Shown in pieces: positions 34,483-44,837 of a stretch of DNA of 64,000 nucleotides. The notes below the pieces were generated by a model that had not been told where the DNA came from, did no database searches, and saw nothing but the letters and a program-made list of their open reading frames with translations. This DNA is from Kineococcus sp. NBC_00420 (GTDB lineage: Bacteria; Actinomycetota; Actinomycetes; Actinomycetales; Kineococcaceae): NCBI RefSeq assembly GCF_036021035.1, contig NZ_CP107930.1, forward strand, positions 4,462,006 through 4,526,005, written 5' to 3'. The first letter of the stretch is position 1. Each line of letters starts with the position of its first letter. A program made the position numbers and the translations under genes.

Positions 34483-36447
34483 TCAGGGACGGGAGCGCAC
34501 GTACTGCGCCCACGCCGTCTCGACCGCGGCGAGGGCGGTCTCGTCCTGCAGCGACGTCACGTCCCCGCCGGAGCGACCGGCGGTCATGTCGGCCATCAGC
34601 CGGCGCATGATCTTCCCCGACCGGGTCTTCGGCAGGTCCGGCACGACGACGACGTCGCGGGGTTTCGCGATCGCCCCGACGGCGCGCGCGACGTGTTCCC
34701 GCAGTTCCGCGCCGACCCCGTCGGAGGGGCCCGTGCCGCGGAGGATGACGAACGCCACGATCCGCTGACCCGTCGTCTCGTCCGGTGCCCCGACGACGGC
34801 GGCCTCGGCCACCCGCGGGTGCGACACGAGGGCCGACTCGAGTTCGATGCTGGAGAGCCGGTGACCCGAGACGTTCAGGACGTCGTCGATGCGGCCGCCG
34901 ATCCAGATGTAGCCGTCGGCGTCCTTGGTCGCGGCGTCCCCGGCCAGGTACCAGCCCTGCGCGGCGTAGGGCTCCCAGTAGCTCGTGACGAACCGCGCGT
35001 GGTCGCGCCACACCGTCCGGGCCATCCCGGGCCAGGGTTTCGTGATGACCAGGACGCCCTGCTCGCCCGGGGCGACCTCGTCACCCGCCTCGTCGACGAC
35101 GGTCGCGGAGAACCCGGGCAGCGGGATCGTCCCGGAACCCGGTTTCAGCGGGGTGACGCCGGGCAGCGGGGCGACGACGGCCGCCCCGGTCTCGGACTGC
35201 CACCACGTGTCGACGATGGGGCAGCGTCCACCACCCACGTTGCGGTGCAACCACGTCCACGCCTCGGGGTTGATGGCCTCACCCACGGAACCCAGCAGCC
35301 GCAACGACGACAGGTCGAAGCCCGCGGGCAGTTCCGGACCGTGCTTCATGAACGTCCGCACCAGGGTGGGGGCGGTGTAGTAGATCGTCACGCCGTACTT
35401 CTCGATGACCTCGAAGTGGCGACCGGGGTGCGGGGTCAGCGGTGAGCCCTCGTAGATGACCTGGGTGGTCCCGTTGGACAGCGGGCCGTACATCTCGTAG
35501 CTGTGCGCGGTGACCCAGGCGAGGTCCGCCTGGCACCAGTAGACGTCGTCGTCCTTGACGTCGAACACCGCCCAGTGCGACCAGGAGGTGTGGGTGAGGT
35601 ACCCGCCGCTGGTGTGCACCAACCCCTTGGGCCGCCCCGTGGTCCCCGAGGTGTAGATGATGAACAGCGGGTTCTCGCTGTCGAAGCTCGGCGCGACGTG
35701 CTCGACGGGCTGACGGTCGACGAGCTCGTGCCACCAGACGTCGCGGCCCTCCGTCCAGGGGACGTCCGGCGTCGCCTCCCCGGTGCGGCGCAGCACGAGG
35801 ACGTGCTCGACGTGGTCGAGCCCCTCGACGGCCGCGTCCGCGGCTCCCTTCACCGCGACGGCGCTACCCCGCCGGAACTGCCCGTCGGTGCAGACCAGGA
35901 GCTTCGCGCCGGTGTCCTCCACCCGGAACCGCAGCGCCTCGGCGGAGAAACCCCCGAACACCAGGCTGACGACGGCGCCGATGCGCGCGCACGCCATGGT
36001 CGTGACGATCGTCTCGGGCAGCACCGGCAGGTAGAGGACGACGCGGTCGCCGTGCCCGATCCCGATTTCCTCCAGCGCGTTCGCGAGTCGGCAGACCTCG
36101 TCCTGCAGTTGCGCGTAGGTGATGGTGCGGGAGTCCCCGGGTTCGCCCTCCCAGTGCAACGCGACCTTCTCGCCCCGGCCCGCGGTGACGTGGCGGTCGA
36201 CGCAGTTCACCGCGACGTTGAGCCTGCCGCCCGTGAACCACTGCGCGGTCGGCAACGTCGAGCCGTCGAAGACGGTGTGGAACGGCTCGTCCCACTGCAG
36301 CCGCCGGGCCTGTTCGGCCCAGAACGCCTCGGGGTCCGCGGCCGCGCGCTCGTACTCGCCCGCGCCGACGTTGGCCTGGGCGCTGAACTGCGCCGACGGC
36401 GGGAAGACGAGGTCCTGCGCGGGGTCGTCCAGGGGCGTGCTCGTCAT
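34483..36447 (-). CDS. acs: Acetyl-CoA synthetase (AMP-forming)
   Basis: The enzyme makes acetyl-CoA from acetate, ATP and CoA through acetyl-AMP. The 654-residue protein has the N-terminal acetyl-CoA synthetase block (FWAEQARRLQW), the P-loop IIYTSGTTGRPKGLVHT, DTWWQSETG for substrate and adenylate binding, the hinge GRIDDVLNVSGHRLSS, and PKTRSGKIMRR with the catalytic Lys that is usually regulated by acetylation. The start ATG 36447 is preceded by GAGGAC; an in-frame ATG five codons earlier is also possible. It is divergent from the sulfur leader peptide. Confidence 0.96.
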   Translation of the reverse strand: MTSTPLDDPAQDLVFPPSAQFSAQANVGAGEYERAAADPEAFWAEQARRLQWDEPFHTVFDGSTLPTAQWFTGGRLNVAVNCVDRHVTAGRGEKVALHWEGEPGDSRTITYAQLQDEVCRLANALEEIGIGHGDRVVLYLPVLPETIVTTMACARIGAVVSLVFGGFSAEALRFRVEDTGAKLLVCTDGQFRRGSAVAVKGAADAAVEGLDHVEHVLVLRRTGEATPDVPWTEGRDVWWHELVDRQPVEHVAPSFDSENPLFIIYTSGTTGRPKGLVHTSGGYLTHTSWSHWAVFDVKDDDVYWCQADLAWVTAHSYEMYGPLSNGTTQVIYEGSPLTPHPGRHFEVIEKYGVTIYYTAPTLVRTFMKHGPELPAGFDLSSLRLLGSVGEAINPEAWTWLHRNVGGGRCPIVDTWWQSETGAAVVAPLPGVTPLKPGSGTIPLPGFSATVVDEAGDEVAPGEQGVLVITKPWPGMARTVWRDHARFVTSYWEPYAAQGWYLAGDAATKDADGYIWIGGRIDDVLNVSGHRLSSIELESALVSHPRVAEAAVVGAPDETTGQRIVAFVILRGTGPSDGVGAELREHVARAVGAIAKPRDVVVVPDLPKTRSGKIMRRLMADMTAGRSGGDVTSLQDETALAAVETAWAQYVRSRP

Positions 36448-36497
36448 GCGGTGCGTCCTCACGGGCGGGGCGGTCGGCGGACCGGCCGTCGGCCGGC

Positions 36498-36527
36498 TTG
36501 GCCGCCAGGGTAGCCGCGCCGTAGGCT
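36498..36527 (+). promoter_or_regulatory. Promoter for the sulfur-scavenging operon leader
   Basis: A -35-like TTGGCC (36498-36503), an 18-base spacer and a -10 TAGGCT (36522-36527) lie just before the leader GTG at 36534. The six-base gap from -10 to start codon puts the transcript start at or next to the GTG, so the leader peptide is probably read from a leaderless mRNA. Confidence 0.55.
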
Positions 36528-36533
36528 CGGACC

Positions 36534-36653
36534 GTGGAGAGCACCCGGGTGAGCGTGAGCACGCCCCCGGCGTCCGCGGTCGCCCGCCCCTTCTTCGCGG
36601 TGCAGCGTCGTCACGTCGACCTCTGCCGCACCCGCTCCTCCGCCTGTCGCTGA
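36534..36653 (+). CDS. Cys-containing leader peptide of the sulfur-scavenging operon
   Basis: This 39-codon frame ends in RRHVDLCRTRSSACR followed by TGA. The HVDLCR core with terminal cysteines is the pattern of the actinobacterial putative leader peptides found before sulfur-assimilation genes. Cys codons are TGC at position 31 and TGT at position 38. The frame has no domain of its own. Two mutually exclusive hairpins follow the stop, and the FMN-monooxygenase operon follows them. The likely role is sensing: ribosomes slowed at Cys codons when cysteinyl-tRNA is scarce would change mRNA folding or Rho access. A second copy of the motif is found at 49999-50085 on the other strand. Internal GTG starts are possible. 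Confidence 0.8.
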   Translation: MESTRVSVSTPPASAVARPFFAVQRRHVDLCRTRSSACR

Positions 36654-36667
36654 CCCGCAGGGCACGT

Positions 36668-36696
36668 CGCCGGGAACACCCGGCGGCCCCCGGGTG
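36668..36696 (+). promoter_or_regulatory. Mutually exclusive hairpins (attenuator candidate)
   Basis: Stem A pairs CGCCGGG (36668-36674) with CCCGGCG (36679-36685), loop AACA. Stem B pairs CACCCGG (36677-36683) with CCGGGTG (36690-36696). Both are perfect 7-bp stems and share bases 36679-36683, so only one can form at a time. They begin 14 bases after the leader stop codon, within reach of a stalled or terminating ribosome. Confidence 0.55.
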
Positions 36697-36747
36697 CTCA
36701 GCCGAGCGACCCGGCCGGTCACGTCAGCAGCCCCGGAGGGGTACGCC

Positions 36748-37857
36748 ATGTCCCGAGAGCCACTGCGCCTGGGCGTCGAACTCGACGCCGCCGGTCGCCA
36801 CCCCGCCGCGTGGCGCCTGCCCGGCGCGCGCCCGGCCGAGCTCTTCACCGCCGCCCACTGGCGCCGCCTCGGCGCGCTCGTCGAGCGCGCCGACCTCGAC
36901 CTGCTCGTGGTCCCCGACTCCTTCCGCCTCGGCTCCAGTGACGAGCGCGACCAGCGCGGTCGCCTCGACGCCGTCGCGATCGCCGCGCACCTCGCGCCGC
37001 TGACCCGCCGGGTCGGTCTCGTGCCGGTCGTCACGACGACCCACACCGAGCCGTTCCACACGAACAAGGCCGTCGCGACCCTCGACTTCACCAGCCTCGG
37101 CCGCGCCGGCTGGCAGGTCGAGGTCTCCACCACCGCCGAGGAGGCGGACACCTTCGGGCGGACGGGGACCGCCCCGCCAGGGGAGCTGTGGCGCGAGGCC
37201 GCGGACACCGTCGAGGTCGTCCGTCGGCTCTGGGACAGCTGGGAGGACGACGCGGTGGTCCGCGACGTCGCCAGCGGCCGGTTCGTGGACCGCGACAAGC
37301 TGCACTACGTCGACTTCGAGGGGGAGCGGTTCTCCGTCCGCGGCCCGTCGATCACCCCGCGCTCCCCGCAGGGCCAGCCGCTCGTCGTGGTGCCCGTCCG
37401 GGACGAGCACTCCCTCGCGGTGGCCGCCGCGCACGCCGACGTCGCCCGGATCGAGGCCGGCGACGAACGCACCGCGGCGCAGACCGCGGACCGGTTGCGG
37501 ACCCTGGCCGGTCGCGAGCTGACCGTCCTGCTCGACGTGGAGGTCCTGCTCCGGCAGACCGCCACGGAGGCCCTCGACGTCGCCGGCCGGCTCGACGAGC
37601 TGAACCCCGGCGCCGCGCCGCGCTCGGTGCGCCACCTCGGCACTCCCGCCACCCTCGCCGCGGCCCTGGCCGAGCTGCCCGACGGCCTCGACGGCGCCGT
37701 CCTCGCGCCGCTGGACCTGCCCGCGACGCTCGAACTCGTCGTCAGCGGGGTCGTCCCCGCGCTGACCCGGCCGCCGGTCGCGGGCAGCACGCTGCGCGAA
37801 CGCTTCGGCCTGCCCCGCCCCACCAGCCGCTACGCCAGGATCGGAGGCGTCCGATGA
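36748..37857 (+). CDS. LLM-class FMN-dependent monooxygenase-like flavoprotein
   Basis: The 369-residue protein has a bacterial-luciferase-like TIM barrel (AGRHPAAWR start; ALVERADLDLLVVPDSF; VGLVPVVTTTHTEPFHTNKAVATLDFTSLGRAGWQVEVS; LRRLWDSWEDD). It belongs to the NtaA/SnaA/DszA-like branch but is shorter and more divergent than its neighbour, and the C-terminal half is degenerate. Such enzymes use FMNH2 and O2 to cleave C-S or C-N bonds. A strong GGAGG precedes ATG 36748. Its place behind a Cys leader and before a second monooxygenase, SufS and SufU suggests liberation of sulfur from organosulfur compounds. No flavin reductase is encoded next to it. Confidence 0.88.
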   Translation: MSREPLRLGVELDAAGRHPAAWRLPGARPAELFTAAHWRRLGALVERADLDLLVVPDSFRLGSSDERDQRGRLDAVAIAAHLAPLTRRVGLVPVVTTTHTEPFHTNKAVATLDFTSLGRAGWQVEVSTTAEEADTFGRTGTAPPGELWREAADTVEVVRRLWDSWEDDAVVRDVASGRFVDRDKLHYVDFEGERFSVRGPSITPRSPQGQPLVVVPVRDEHSLAVAAAHADVARIEAGDERTAAQTADRLRTLAGRELTVLLDVEVLLRQTATEALDVAGRLDELNPGAAPRSVRHLGTPATLAAALAELPDGLDGAVLAPLDLPATLELVVSGVVPALTRPPVAGSTLRERFGLPRPTSRYARIGGVR

Positions 37858-39233
37858 CCCGCCGTGAGACCTCCCGTGAGACCCCTCGCCAGATTCACCT
37901 CGGGGCGCACTTCCCGGGCGTCAACAACACCACGGTGTGGCGCGACCCGCGCTCCGGCAGCCAGGTGGACTTCTCCTCCTTCGAACACCTCGCCCGGACC
38001 GCGGAACGGGGGTTGATGGACTTCTTCTTCCTCGCCGAGGGGCTGCGGCTGCGCGAACAGCGCGGGAAGATCCACGACCTCGACGTCGTCGGCCGTCCCG
38101 ACACCCTCACCGTCCTGAACTCGATCGCGTCGGTCACGACCCACCTTGGGCTGGCCGGGACGATCAACGCCACCTTCAACGAGGCCGCGGAACTCGCCAA
38201 GCAGTTCGCCTCCCTCGACCACCTCTCCGGTGGGCGCGCGGCCTGGAACGTCGTCACCAGTTCCGACGCGTTCACCGGGGAGAACTTCCGCCGCGGCGGG
38301 TACCTCGCGCACGCCGACCGCTACGTCCGGGCCCGTGAGGTCCTCGACGTCGCGCGGGAGTTCTGGGACTCCTGGGCCGAGGACTCCCTGGTCGCCGACC
38401 CCGAGACGGGGGTCTTCGCCCGGGGGATCTCCGAGGTCGACCACCGCGGCCCGCAGTTCCAGGTCCGGGGGACCGGTTCGCTGCCGCGCAGCCCGCAGGG
38501 TCACCCGGTGCTGCTGCAGGCCGGCGACTCCGACGACGGCCGCGAGTTCGGCGCCACGTACGCCGACGCCATCTTCACCATGCACGGCTCGCTGGAGGCG
38601 GGGCAGCGGTTCACCGCCGACATGCGCTCCCGCGCCGTCCGCAACGGCCGCTCCGGAGACGACCTGAAGATCCTCCCCGGGGTCACGTTCGTCCTCGGCG
38701 ACACCCCCGGGCAGGCCCGCGAGCACGCCCGGGAGATCCGGTTCCAGCAGGTCGGGCCGGCGCAGGCGATCGCGTTCCTCGAACAGGTCTGGGGCCGCGA
38801 CCTGAGCGACCACGACCCCGAGGGACCGTTGCCGGCGCAGGACCCGGAGACGACCTCGACCATCGCCCAGGGCCGGACCCGGATGACGAAGGACCCGGTG
38901 GAGACCGCGCGCACGTGGCGCGACCTCGCCGCGGCCCACGGGTGGAGCAGCCGGGAACTCGTCGTCGAGGTCACCGGCCGCCAGCAGTTCGTCGGCACCC
39001 CCGCGCAGGTCGCGGAGGAGATGGACACCTACGTCCAGGCCGACGCCTGCGACGGGTTCATCCTCGTGCCCAGCCTCACCCCGGCCGGTCTCGACGAGTT
39101 CGTCGAGAAGGTCGTCCCGCTGCTGCAGGAACGCGGCAGCTACCGCACCGGCTACACCGGCTCGACCCTGCGCGAGCACCTCGGTGTGCCGCACCCGCAC
39201 CGTCTCGCCCCCGCCGTCCGCGCCACCGCCTGA
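37854..39233 (+). CDS. FMN-dependent monooxygenase, NtaA/SnaA/DszA family
   Basis: This 459-residue flavin monooxygenase has the family blocks QIHLGAHFPGVNNTTVWR, FFLAEGLRLRE, NEAAELAKQFASLDHLSGGRAAWNVVTS, ARNFRRGG-like GENFRRGGYL, VDHRGPQFQVRGTGSLPRSPQGHPVLLQAGDSDDGREF and the C-terminal DACDGFILVPSLTPAGLDEFV. It should oxidise a small sulfur- or nitrogen-containing organic with FMNH2 supplied by a separate reductase. It overlaps the previous gene by ATGA. The operon context favours sulfonate, sulfone or thioether desulfurisation; the exact substrate is unknown. Confidence 0.93.
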   Translation: MTRRETSRETPRQIHLGAHFPGVNNTTVWRDPRSGSQVDFSSFEHLARTAERGLMDFFFLAEGLRLREQRGKIHDLDVVGRPDTLTVLNSIASVTTHLGLAGTINATFNEAAELAKQFASLDHLSGGRAAWNVVTSSDAFTGENFRRGGYLAHADRYVRAREVLDVAREFWDSWAEDSLVADPETGVFARGISEVDHRGPQFQVRGTGSLPRSPQGHPVLLQAGDSDDGREFGATYADAIFTMHGSLEAGQRFTADMRSRAVRNGRSGDDLKILPGVTFVLGDTPGQAREHAREIRFQQVGPAQAIAFLEQVWGRDLSDHDPEGPLPAQDPETTSTIAQGRTRMTKDPVETARTWRDLAAAHGWSSRELVVEVTGRQQFVGTPAQVAEEMDTYVQADACDGFILVPSLTPAGLDEFVEKVVPLLQERGSYRTGYTGSTLREHLGVPHPHRLAPAVRATA

Positions 39234-41366
<2,133 letters not shown>

Positions 41367-41379
41367 GAGCCTGACCGCC

Positions 41380-41811
41380 GTGGACCTGTACCAGCAGCTG
41401 ATCATCGAGCACTCCAAACGTCCGCACGGCGAGGGTCTGCGCGACCCGTTCGCGGCGCAGGCCCACCACGTGAACCCGACGTGCGGCGACGAGATCACCC
41501 TGCGGGTGGCGCTCGCCGGCGACACGGTCGAGGACGTCTCCTACGACGCCCTCGGGTGTTCGATCAGCCGCGCCTCGGCCTCGGTGCTGCACGACCTCGT
41601 CGTCGGGCGCTCGCTCGAGGAGGTCGTCACGGTGCGGGACGCGGTGCAGCACATGCTGACCAGTCGTGGTGAGGACGAGGGTGACGAGGACGTGCTGGGC
41701 GACGCCGTCGCCCTCGCCGGTGTCGCGAAGTACCCCGCGCGGGTGAAGTGCGCCCTCCTCAGCTGGTCCGCGCTCGCCGACGCCCTGCTCCGCGCGCCCG
41801 CCACCCCCTGA
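41380..41811 (+). CDS. sufU: SufU-type iron-sulfur assembly sulfurtransferase
   Basis: This 143-residue zinc-dependent partner takes persulfide sulfur from SufS. The zinc-binding set is intact: C35 and D37 in PTCGDEIT, C60 in LGCSISRAS and C124 in RVKCALLSW. The start is GTG 41380, 13 bp after sufS. It starts DLYQQLIIEHSKRPHGEG, a SufU hallmark. The pair SufS-SufU is the usual Gram-positive arrangement, but coupling it to organosulfur monooxygenases instead of sufBCD is notable. Confidence 0.95.
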   Translation: MDLYQQLIIEHSKRPHGEGLRDPFAAQAHHVNPTCGDEITLRVALAGDTVEDVSYDALGCSISRASASVLHDLVVGRSLEEVVTVRDAVQHMLTSRGEDEGDEDVLGDAVALAGVAKYPARVKCALLSWSALADALLRAPATP

Positions 41812-41858
41812 GCCCCGGGACCCCTCGGCACCCGGTGGTCGGTGGGTAGCCTGCGGAC

Positions 41859-42353
41859 GTGGAGATCCGCGAGTTCACCGACGCCGACTGGGCGCAGATC
41901 TGGCCGTTCTTCGACGAGATCGTCGCCGAGGAGGAGACCTACGCCTACCCGCGCGGGCTGACCTCGGAGCGCGCGCGCGACCTCTGGGTCGAGTCCCCGC
42001 CGGGGGTGACGGTGGTGGCGCTGGAGGACGGGCAGGTGCTCGGCACCGCCAAGACGGGGCCGAACCGGCCGGGCCCCGGGGCCCACGTCGCCACCGCGAG
42101 CTTCATGGTCTCGCCCGCCGCGCGCGGTCGCGGCGTCGGACGCGCCCTCGGCGAGCACGTCCTCGCCCTCGCTGCGTTCCGCGGGTACCGCGCCATGCAG
42201 TTCAACGCCGTCGTCGAGACCAACACCGCGGCGGTCGCGTTGTGGCGCTCGCTGGGGATGAGCATCGTCGGCACCGTTCCCGAGGCCTTCGACCACCCCG
42301 AGCACGGTCTCGTCGGCCTGCACGTCATGCACCGCTTCCTCGTCGAGGACTGA
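41859..42353 (+). CDS. GNAT-family N-acetyltransferase
   Basis: This 164-residue protein has the GNAT fold with the acetyl-CoA loop VSPAARGRGVGRALGEHVL (an R/Q-x-x-G-x-G/A variant: RGRGVG) and the C-terminal ALWRSLGMSIVGTVPEAF. It resembles PhnO/phosphinothricin acetyltransferase-like enzymes (EEETYAYPRGLTSERARDLW). The start is GTG 41859. A -10-like TAGCCT (41847-41852) stands exactly six bases before it, so the mRNA is probably leaderless. The substrate is unknown. Confidence 0.9.
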   Translation: MEIREFTDADWAQIWPFFDEIVAEEETYAYPRGLTSERARDLWVESPPGVTVVALEDGQVLGTAKTGPNRPGPGAHVATASFMVSPAARGRGVGRALGEHVLALAAFRGYRAMQFNAVVETNTAAVALWRSLGMSIVGTVPEAFDHPEHGLVGLHVMHRFLVED

Positions 42354-42432
42354 CCCCGCTCCGGCGCGGATCCCCGGGCGTTACGGTGGCCTCCCGCACC
42401 GGCGAGGGCGCCGGCCCAGCACAGGAGTCGAC

Positions 42433-44259
42433 GTGAACCCCACCGCCCGCACCTCCGCTCTGACCCTCGGGCCGGAGGGGTTCCTCGCCGACGGGCGTCC
42501 CCACCGGTTGCTGTCCGGTGCGCTGCACTACTTCCGCGTCCACCCCGCCCAGTGGCGCGACCGGTTGCGGTCGGTGCGTCAACTGGGGCTGAACACGGTG
42601 GAGACCTACGTGCCGTGGGACCTGCACGCCCCACGACGCGGCGAGTTCCGCACCGACGGCTCCTGCGACCTCGCGGGGTTCCTCGACGCGGCGGCCGCGG
42701 AGGACCTCGACGTGGTCGTCCGGCCGGGCCCCTACATCTGCGCCGAGTGGTCCAACGGCGGGTTGCCGGTCTGGCTCACCCGTTCCGGGGTCCGGCTGCG
42801 CATCGACGACCCGGACTACCTCGAGGCCGTCGACGAGTTCCTGACCCGGGTCTACGAGGTCGTCGCTCCCCGGCAGGCCGACCGGGGCGGACGCGTCGTC
42901 CTGGTGCAGGTCGAGAACGAGTACGGCGCCTACGAGACCGGTTCCGGCGCAGCAGACAGCGCCGCGACGGACACCGCCGCCCGGACCGCCTACCTGGAAC
43001 ACCTGGTGGCCACCACGCGCCGCTGCGGGATCACCGTGCCGCTGACGACCGTCGACCAGCCCACCGACGAGATGCTGGCCGCGGGGACCCTGCCCGGACT
43101 GCTGACGACCGGGTCCTTCGGCGGCCGGGCGGCCGAGCGGCTGGACACCCTGCGCCGCCACCAGCCCGAGGGACCGCTCGTCTGCTCGGAGTTCTGGGTC
43201 GGCTGGTTCGACCACTGGGGTTCCCACCACCGGACGACGCCCCCGGAGGCGGCCGTCGCCGAACTGACGACGATGCTGGAACGCGGCGCGGGAGTGAACG
43301 TCTACGTCGTGCACGGGGGCACGAACTTCGGGTTCACCAGCGGCGCCAACGACAAGGGTACTTACCAGGCGACCACGACGTCCTACGACTACGACGCGCT
43401 CCTCGACGAGGCCGGCCGGCCCACGCCGAAGTACTGGGCCTTCCGCGAGGTCCTCGGCGGGTACGCCGAACTCGGTGCCGACGTCCCGCCGCCGGCGCGG
43501 CCGGCGCCGGTCCTGCGGGCTCCGCTCGTCGGTGCGCTCCCGCTGATCGAGGCCGTGGACGGTCTCGAGCCGGTGGCGGGGGAGGAGGTCCCGTTCCTCG
43601 ACGACCTGGCGACGGAGAGCGGGGTACCCGCCCCCTTCGCGTGGGTCAGCGCCACCTCGCCCGGGTCCCCGGGTCCGACCGTCCTGCACGTGGCCGAGGT
43701 GCGCGACCGCCTCACCGTGCTGCTCGACGGAGTGCGGCTGGGCACCCTGTTCCGGGAGGACCACGACACCACGCTCGCCCTCCCGCCGCACCCCGCCGGC
43801 ACCCGGCTCGACCTGCTCCTCGAGGACGCGGGCCGGGTGAACTACGGTCCGCGCCTCGGCGAGCCCAAGGGCGTCGTCGGTCCCGTCCGCGTCGGGGACG
43901 CGGCGGTGCGCGACCTCCGGGTGCAGGCGCTGGACCCGGACCGGCTGGCGACTGCCCCGGCGGGACGCTCGGGTGCGGTGACGTTCCTCGCCGGCCCGGT
44001 CCTGGCCCGCGCGGAGCTCGAGGTGGCGGAGCCCGTCGACCTCTTCCTGGACACGGCCGGCTGGGGGCGCGGGGTCGTCTGGGTCAACGGGTTCTGCCTG
44101 GGGCGCTACTGGCGGCGCGGACCGCAGCGGACGCTCTACGTCCCGGGGCCGGTCCTGCGGGCGGGGACCAACGACGTGACGGTCCTGGAACTCGACGCCG
44201 CCGCGGACCCGTGGGTCCGGACGCTGCCCGACCTGGACCTCGGCCACACCGACGAGTGA
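42433..44259 (+). CDS. GH35 beta-galactosidase
   Basis: This retaining glycosidase of 608 residues should remove terminal beta-galactose. The GH35 start LLSGALHYFRVHPAQWRDRLRSVRQLGLNTVETYVPWDLH is clear. The acid/base is E163 in VENEYG and the nucleophile E253 in SEFWVGWFDHWG. GGTNFGFTSGAN follows, then two beta-sandwich domains with WGRGVVWVNGFCLGRYW near the end. There is no signal peptide, so it acts in the cytoplasm on imported sugar. A GGAG precedes GTG 42433, and a TACGGT -10 candidate lies at 42382-42387. It is set apart from the other galactosidases of the window by the methionine genes. Confidence 0.95.
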   Translation: MNPTARTSALTLGPEGFLADGRPHRLLSGALHYFRVHPAQWRDRLRSVRQLGLNTVETYVPWDLHAPRRGEFRTDGSCDLAGFLDAAAAEDLDVVVRPGPYICAEWSNGGLPVWLTRSGVRLRIDDPDYLEAVDEFLTRVYEVVAPRQADRGGRVVLVQVENEYGAYETGSGAADSAATDTAARTAYLEHLVATTRRCGITVPLTTVDQPTDEMLAAGTLPGLLTTGSFGGRAAERLDTLRRHQPEGPLVCSEFWVGWFDHWGSHHRTTPPEAAVAELTTMLERGAGVNVYVVHGGTNFGFTSGANDKGTYQATTTSYDYDALLDEAGRPTPKYWAFREVLGGYAELGADVPPPARPAPVLRAPLVGALPLIEAVDGLEPVAGEEVPFLDDLATESGVPAPFAWVSATSPGSPGPTVLHVAEVRDRLTVLLDGVRLGTLFREDHDTTLALPPHPAGTRLDLLLEDAGRVNYGPRLGEPKGVVGPVRVGDAAVRDLRVQALDPDRLATAPAGRSGAVTFLAGPVLARAELEVAEPVDLFLDTAGWGRGVVWVNGFCLGRYWRRGPQRTLYVPGPVLRAGTNDVTVLELDAAADPWVRTLPDLDLGHTDE

Positions 44260-44314
44260 CCGAGGAGTAGCCACCCACGCTGCTCCACCCGTCCTGCCCC
44301 TCGTCGCGATGCCC

Positions 44315-44320
44315 TACGCT
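44315..44320 (+). promoter_or_regulatory. -10 element for the SAM riboswitch transcript
   Basis: TACGCT fits TANNNT and puts the transcript start near 44326-44327, directly at the 5' side of riboswitch helix P1. Confidence 0.5.
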
Positions 44321-44326
44321 GACGGG

Positions 44327-44421
44327 ACCATCCAGAGCGGCCGAGAGACCTGGCTCGTCGACGCCGCAGCAACCCCCTCGCCCTCACCGGCGGGGAGGGT
44401 GCTCATGCCAGGACCGATGGG
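44327..44421 (+). ncRNA. SAM riboswitch (SAM-I/SAM-IV clan)
   Basis: The leader has the ordered SAM-I/IV core: helix P1 CCATC (44328-44332) with GATGG (44416-44420), then AGAGCGGCCGAGAGACC, then GCCGCAGCAACCCC, and then GGGTGCTCATGCC before P1 closes. The ribosome site GGGAGGA directly abuts the 3' strand of P1, and there is no T-run terminator, so SAM binding probably blocks translation. I cannot separate class I from class IV by eye. It controls a rhodanese-metZ-methyltransferase operon, which fits methionine feedback. Confidence 0.88.
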
Positions 44422-44429
44422 AGGAAAGA

Positions 44430-44837
44430 GTGGGTTACGCCGGCGACCTCACACCGCGTGAGGCCTTCGACCTGGTCCGGGACACCCCGGACGCGGTCCT
44501 CGTGGACGTCCGCACCGACGCCGAATGGCGTTTCGTCGGGGTCCCCGACACCAGCGGGACCGGCCGGGAGCCGGTCCTCGTGTCCTGGCTCCCGGTCGAC
44601 CCGCCGCGGTTCCTGGCCGAACTCGCCGCCGCGGGGATCACCCCGGGAGCGGGCGCCCCGGTCGTGTTCCTCTGCCGCTCCGGGCAGCGTTCCGTCGGTG
44701 CGGCCGAGGCCGCCACCGCCGCCGGGATCGCCCCCAGCTACAACGTCCTCGAAGGGTTCGAGGGTCCGCTGGACGACGCCGGTCACCGCGGTGCGGTGGG
44801 TTGGCGCGCGGCCGGTCTGCCCTGGCGACAGTCGTGA
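44430..44837 (+). CDS. Rhodanese-domain sulfurtransferase
   Basis: This single-domain rhodanese of 135 residues has the active-site loop CRSGQRS with C82 as the persulfide carrier, preceded by AVLVDVRTDAEWRFVG. The start is GTG 44430, directly downstream of the SAM riboswitch. The stop overlaps the metZ GTG. The pair rhodanese-metZ is conserved in mycobacteria (Rv0390-Rv0391), and delivery of reduced sulfur for homocysteine synthesis is a reasonable but unproven role. Confidence 0.93.
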   Translation: MGYAGDLTPREAFDLVRDTPDAVLVDVRTDAEWRFVGVPDTSGTGREPVLVSWLPVDPPRFLAELAAAGITPGAGAPVVFLCRSGQRSVGAAEAATAAGIAPSYNVLEGFEGPLDDAGHRGAVGWRAAGLPWRQS

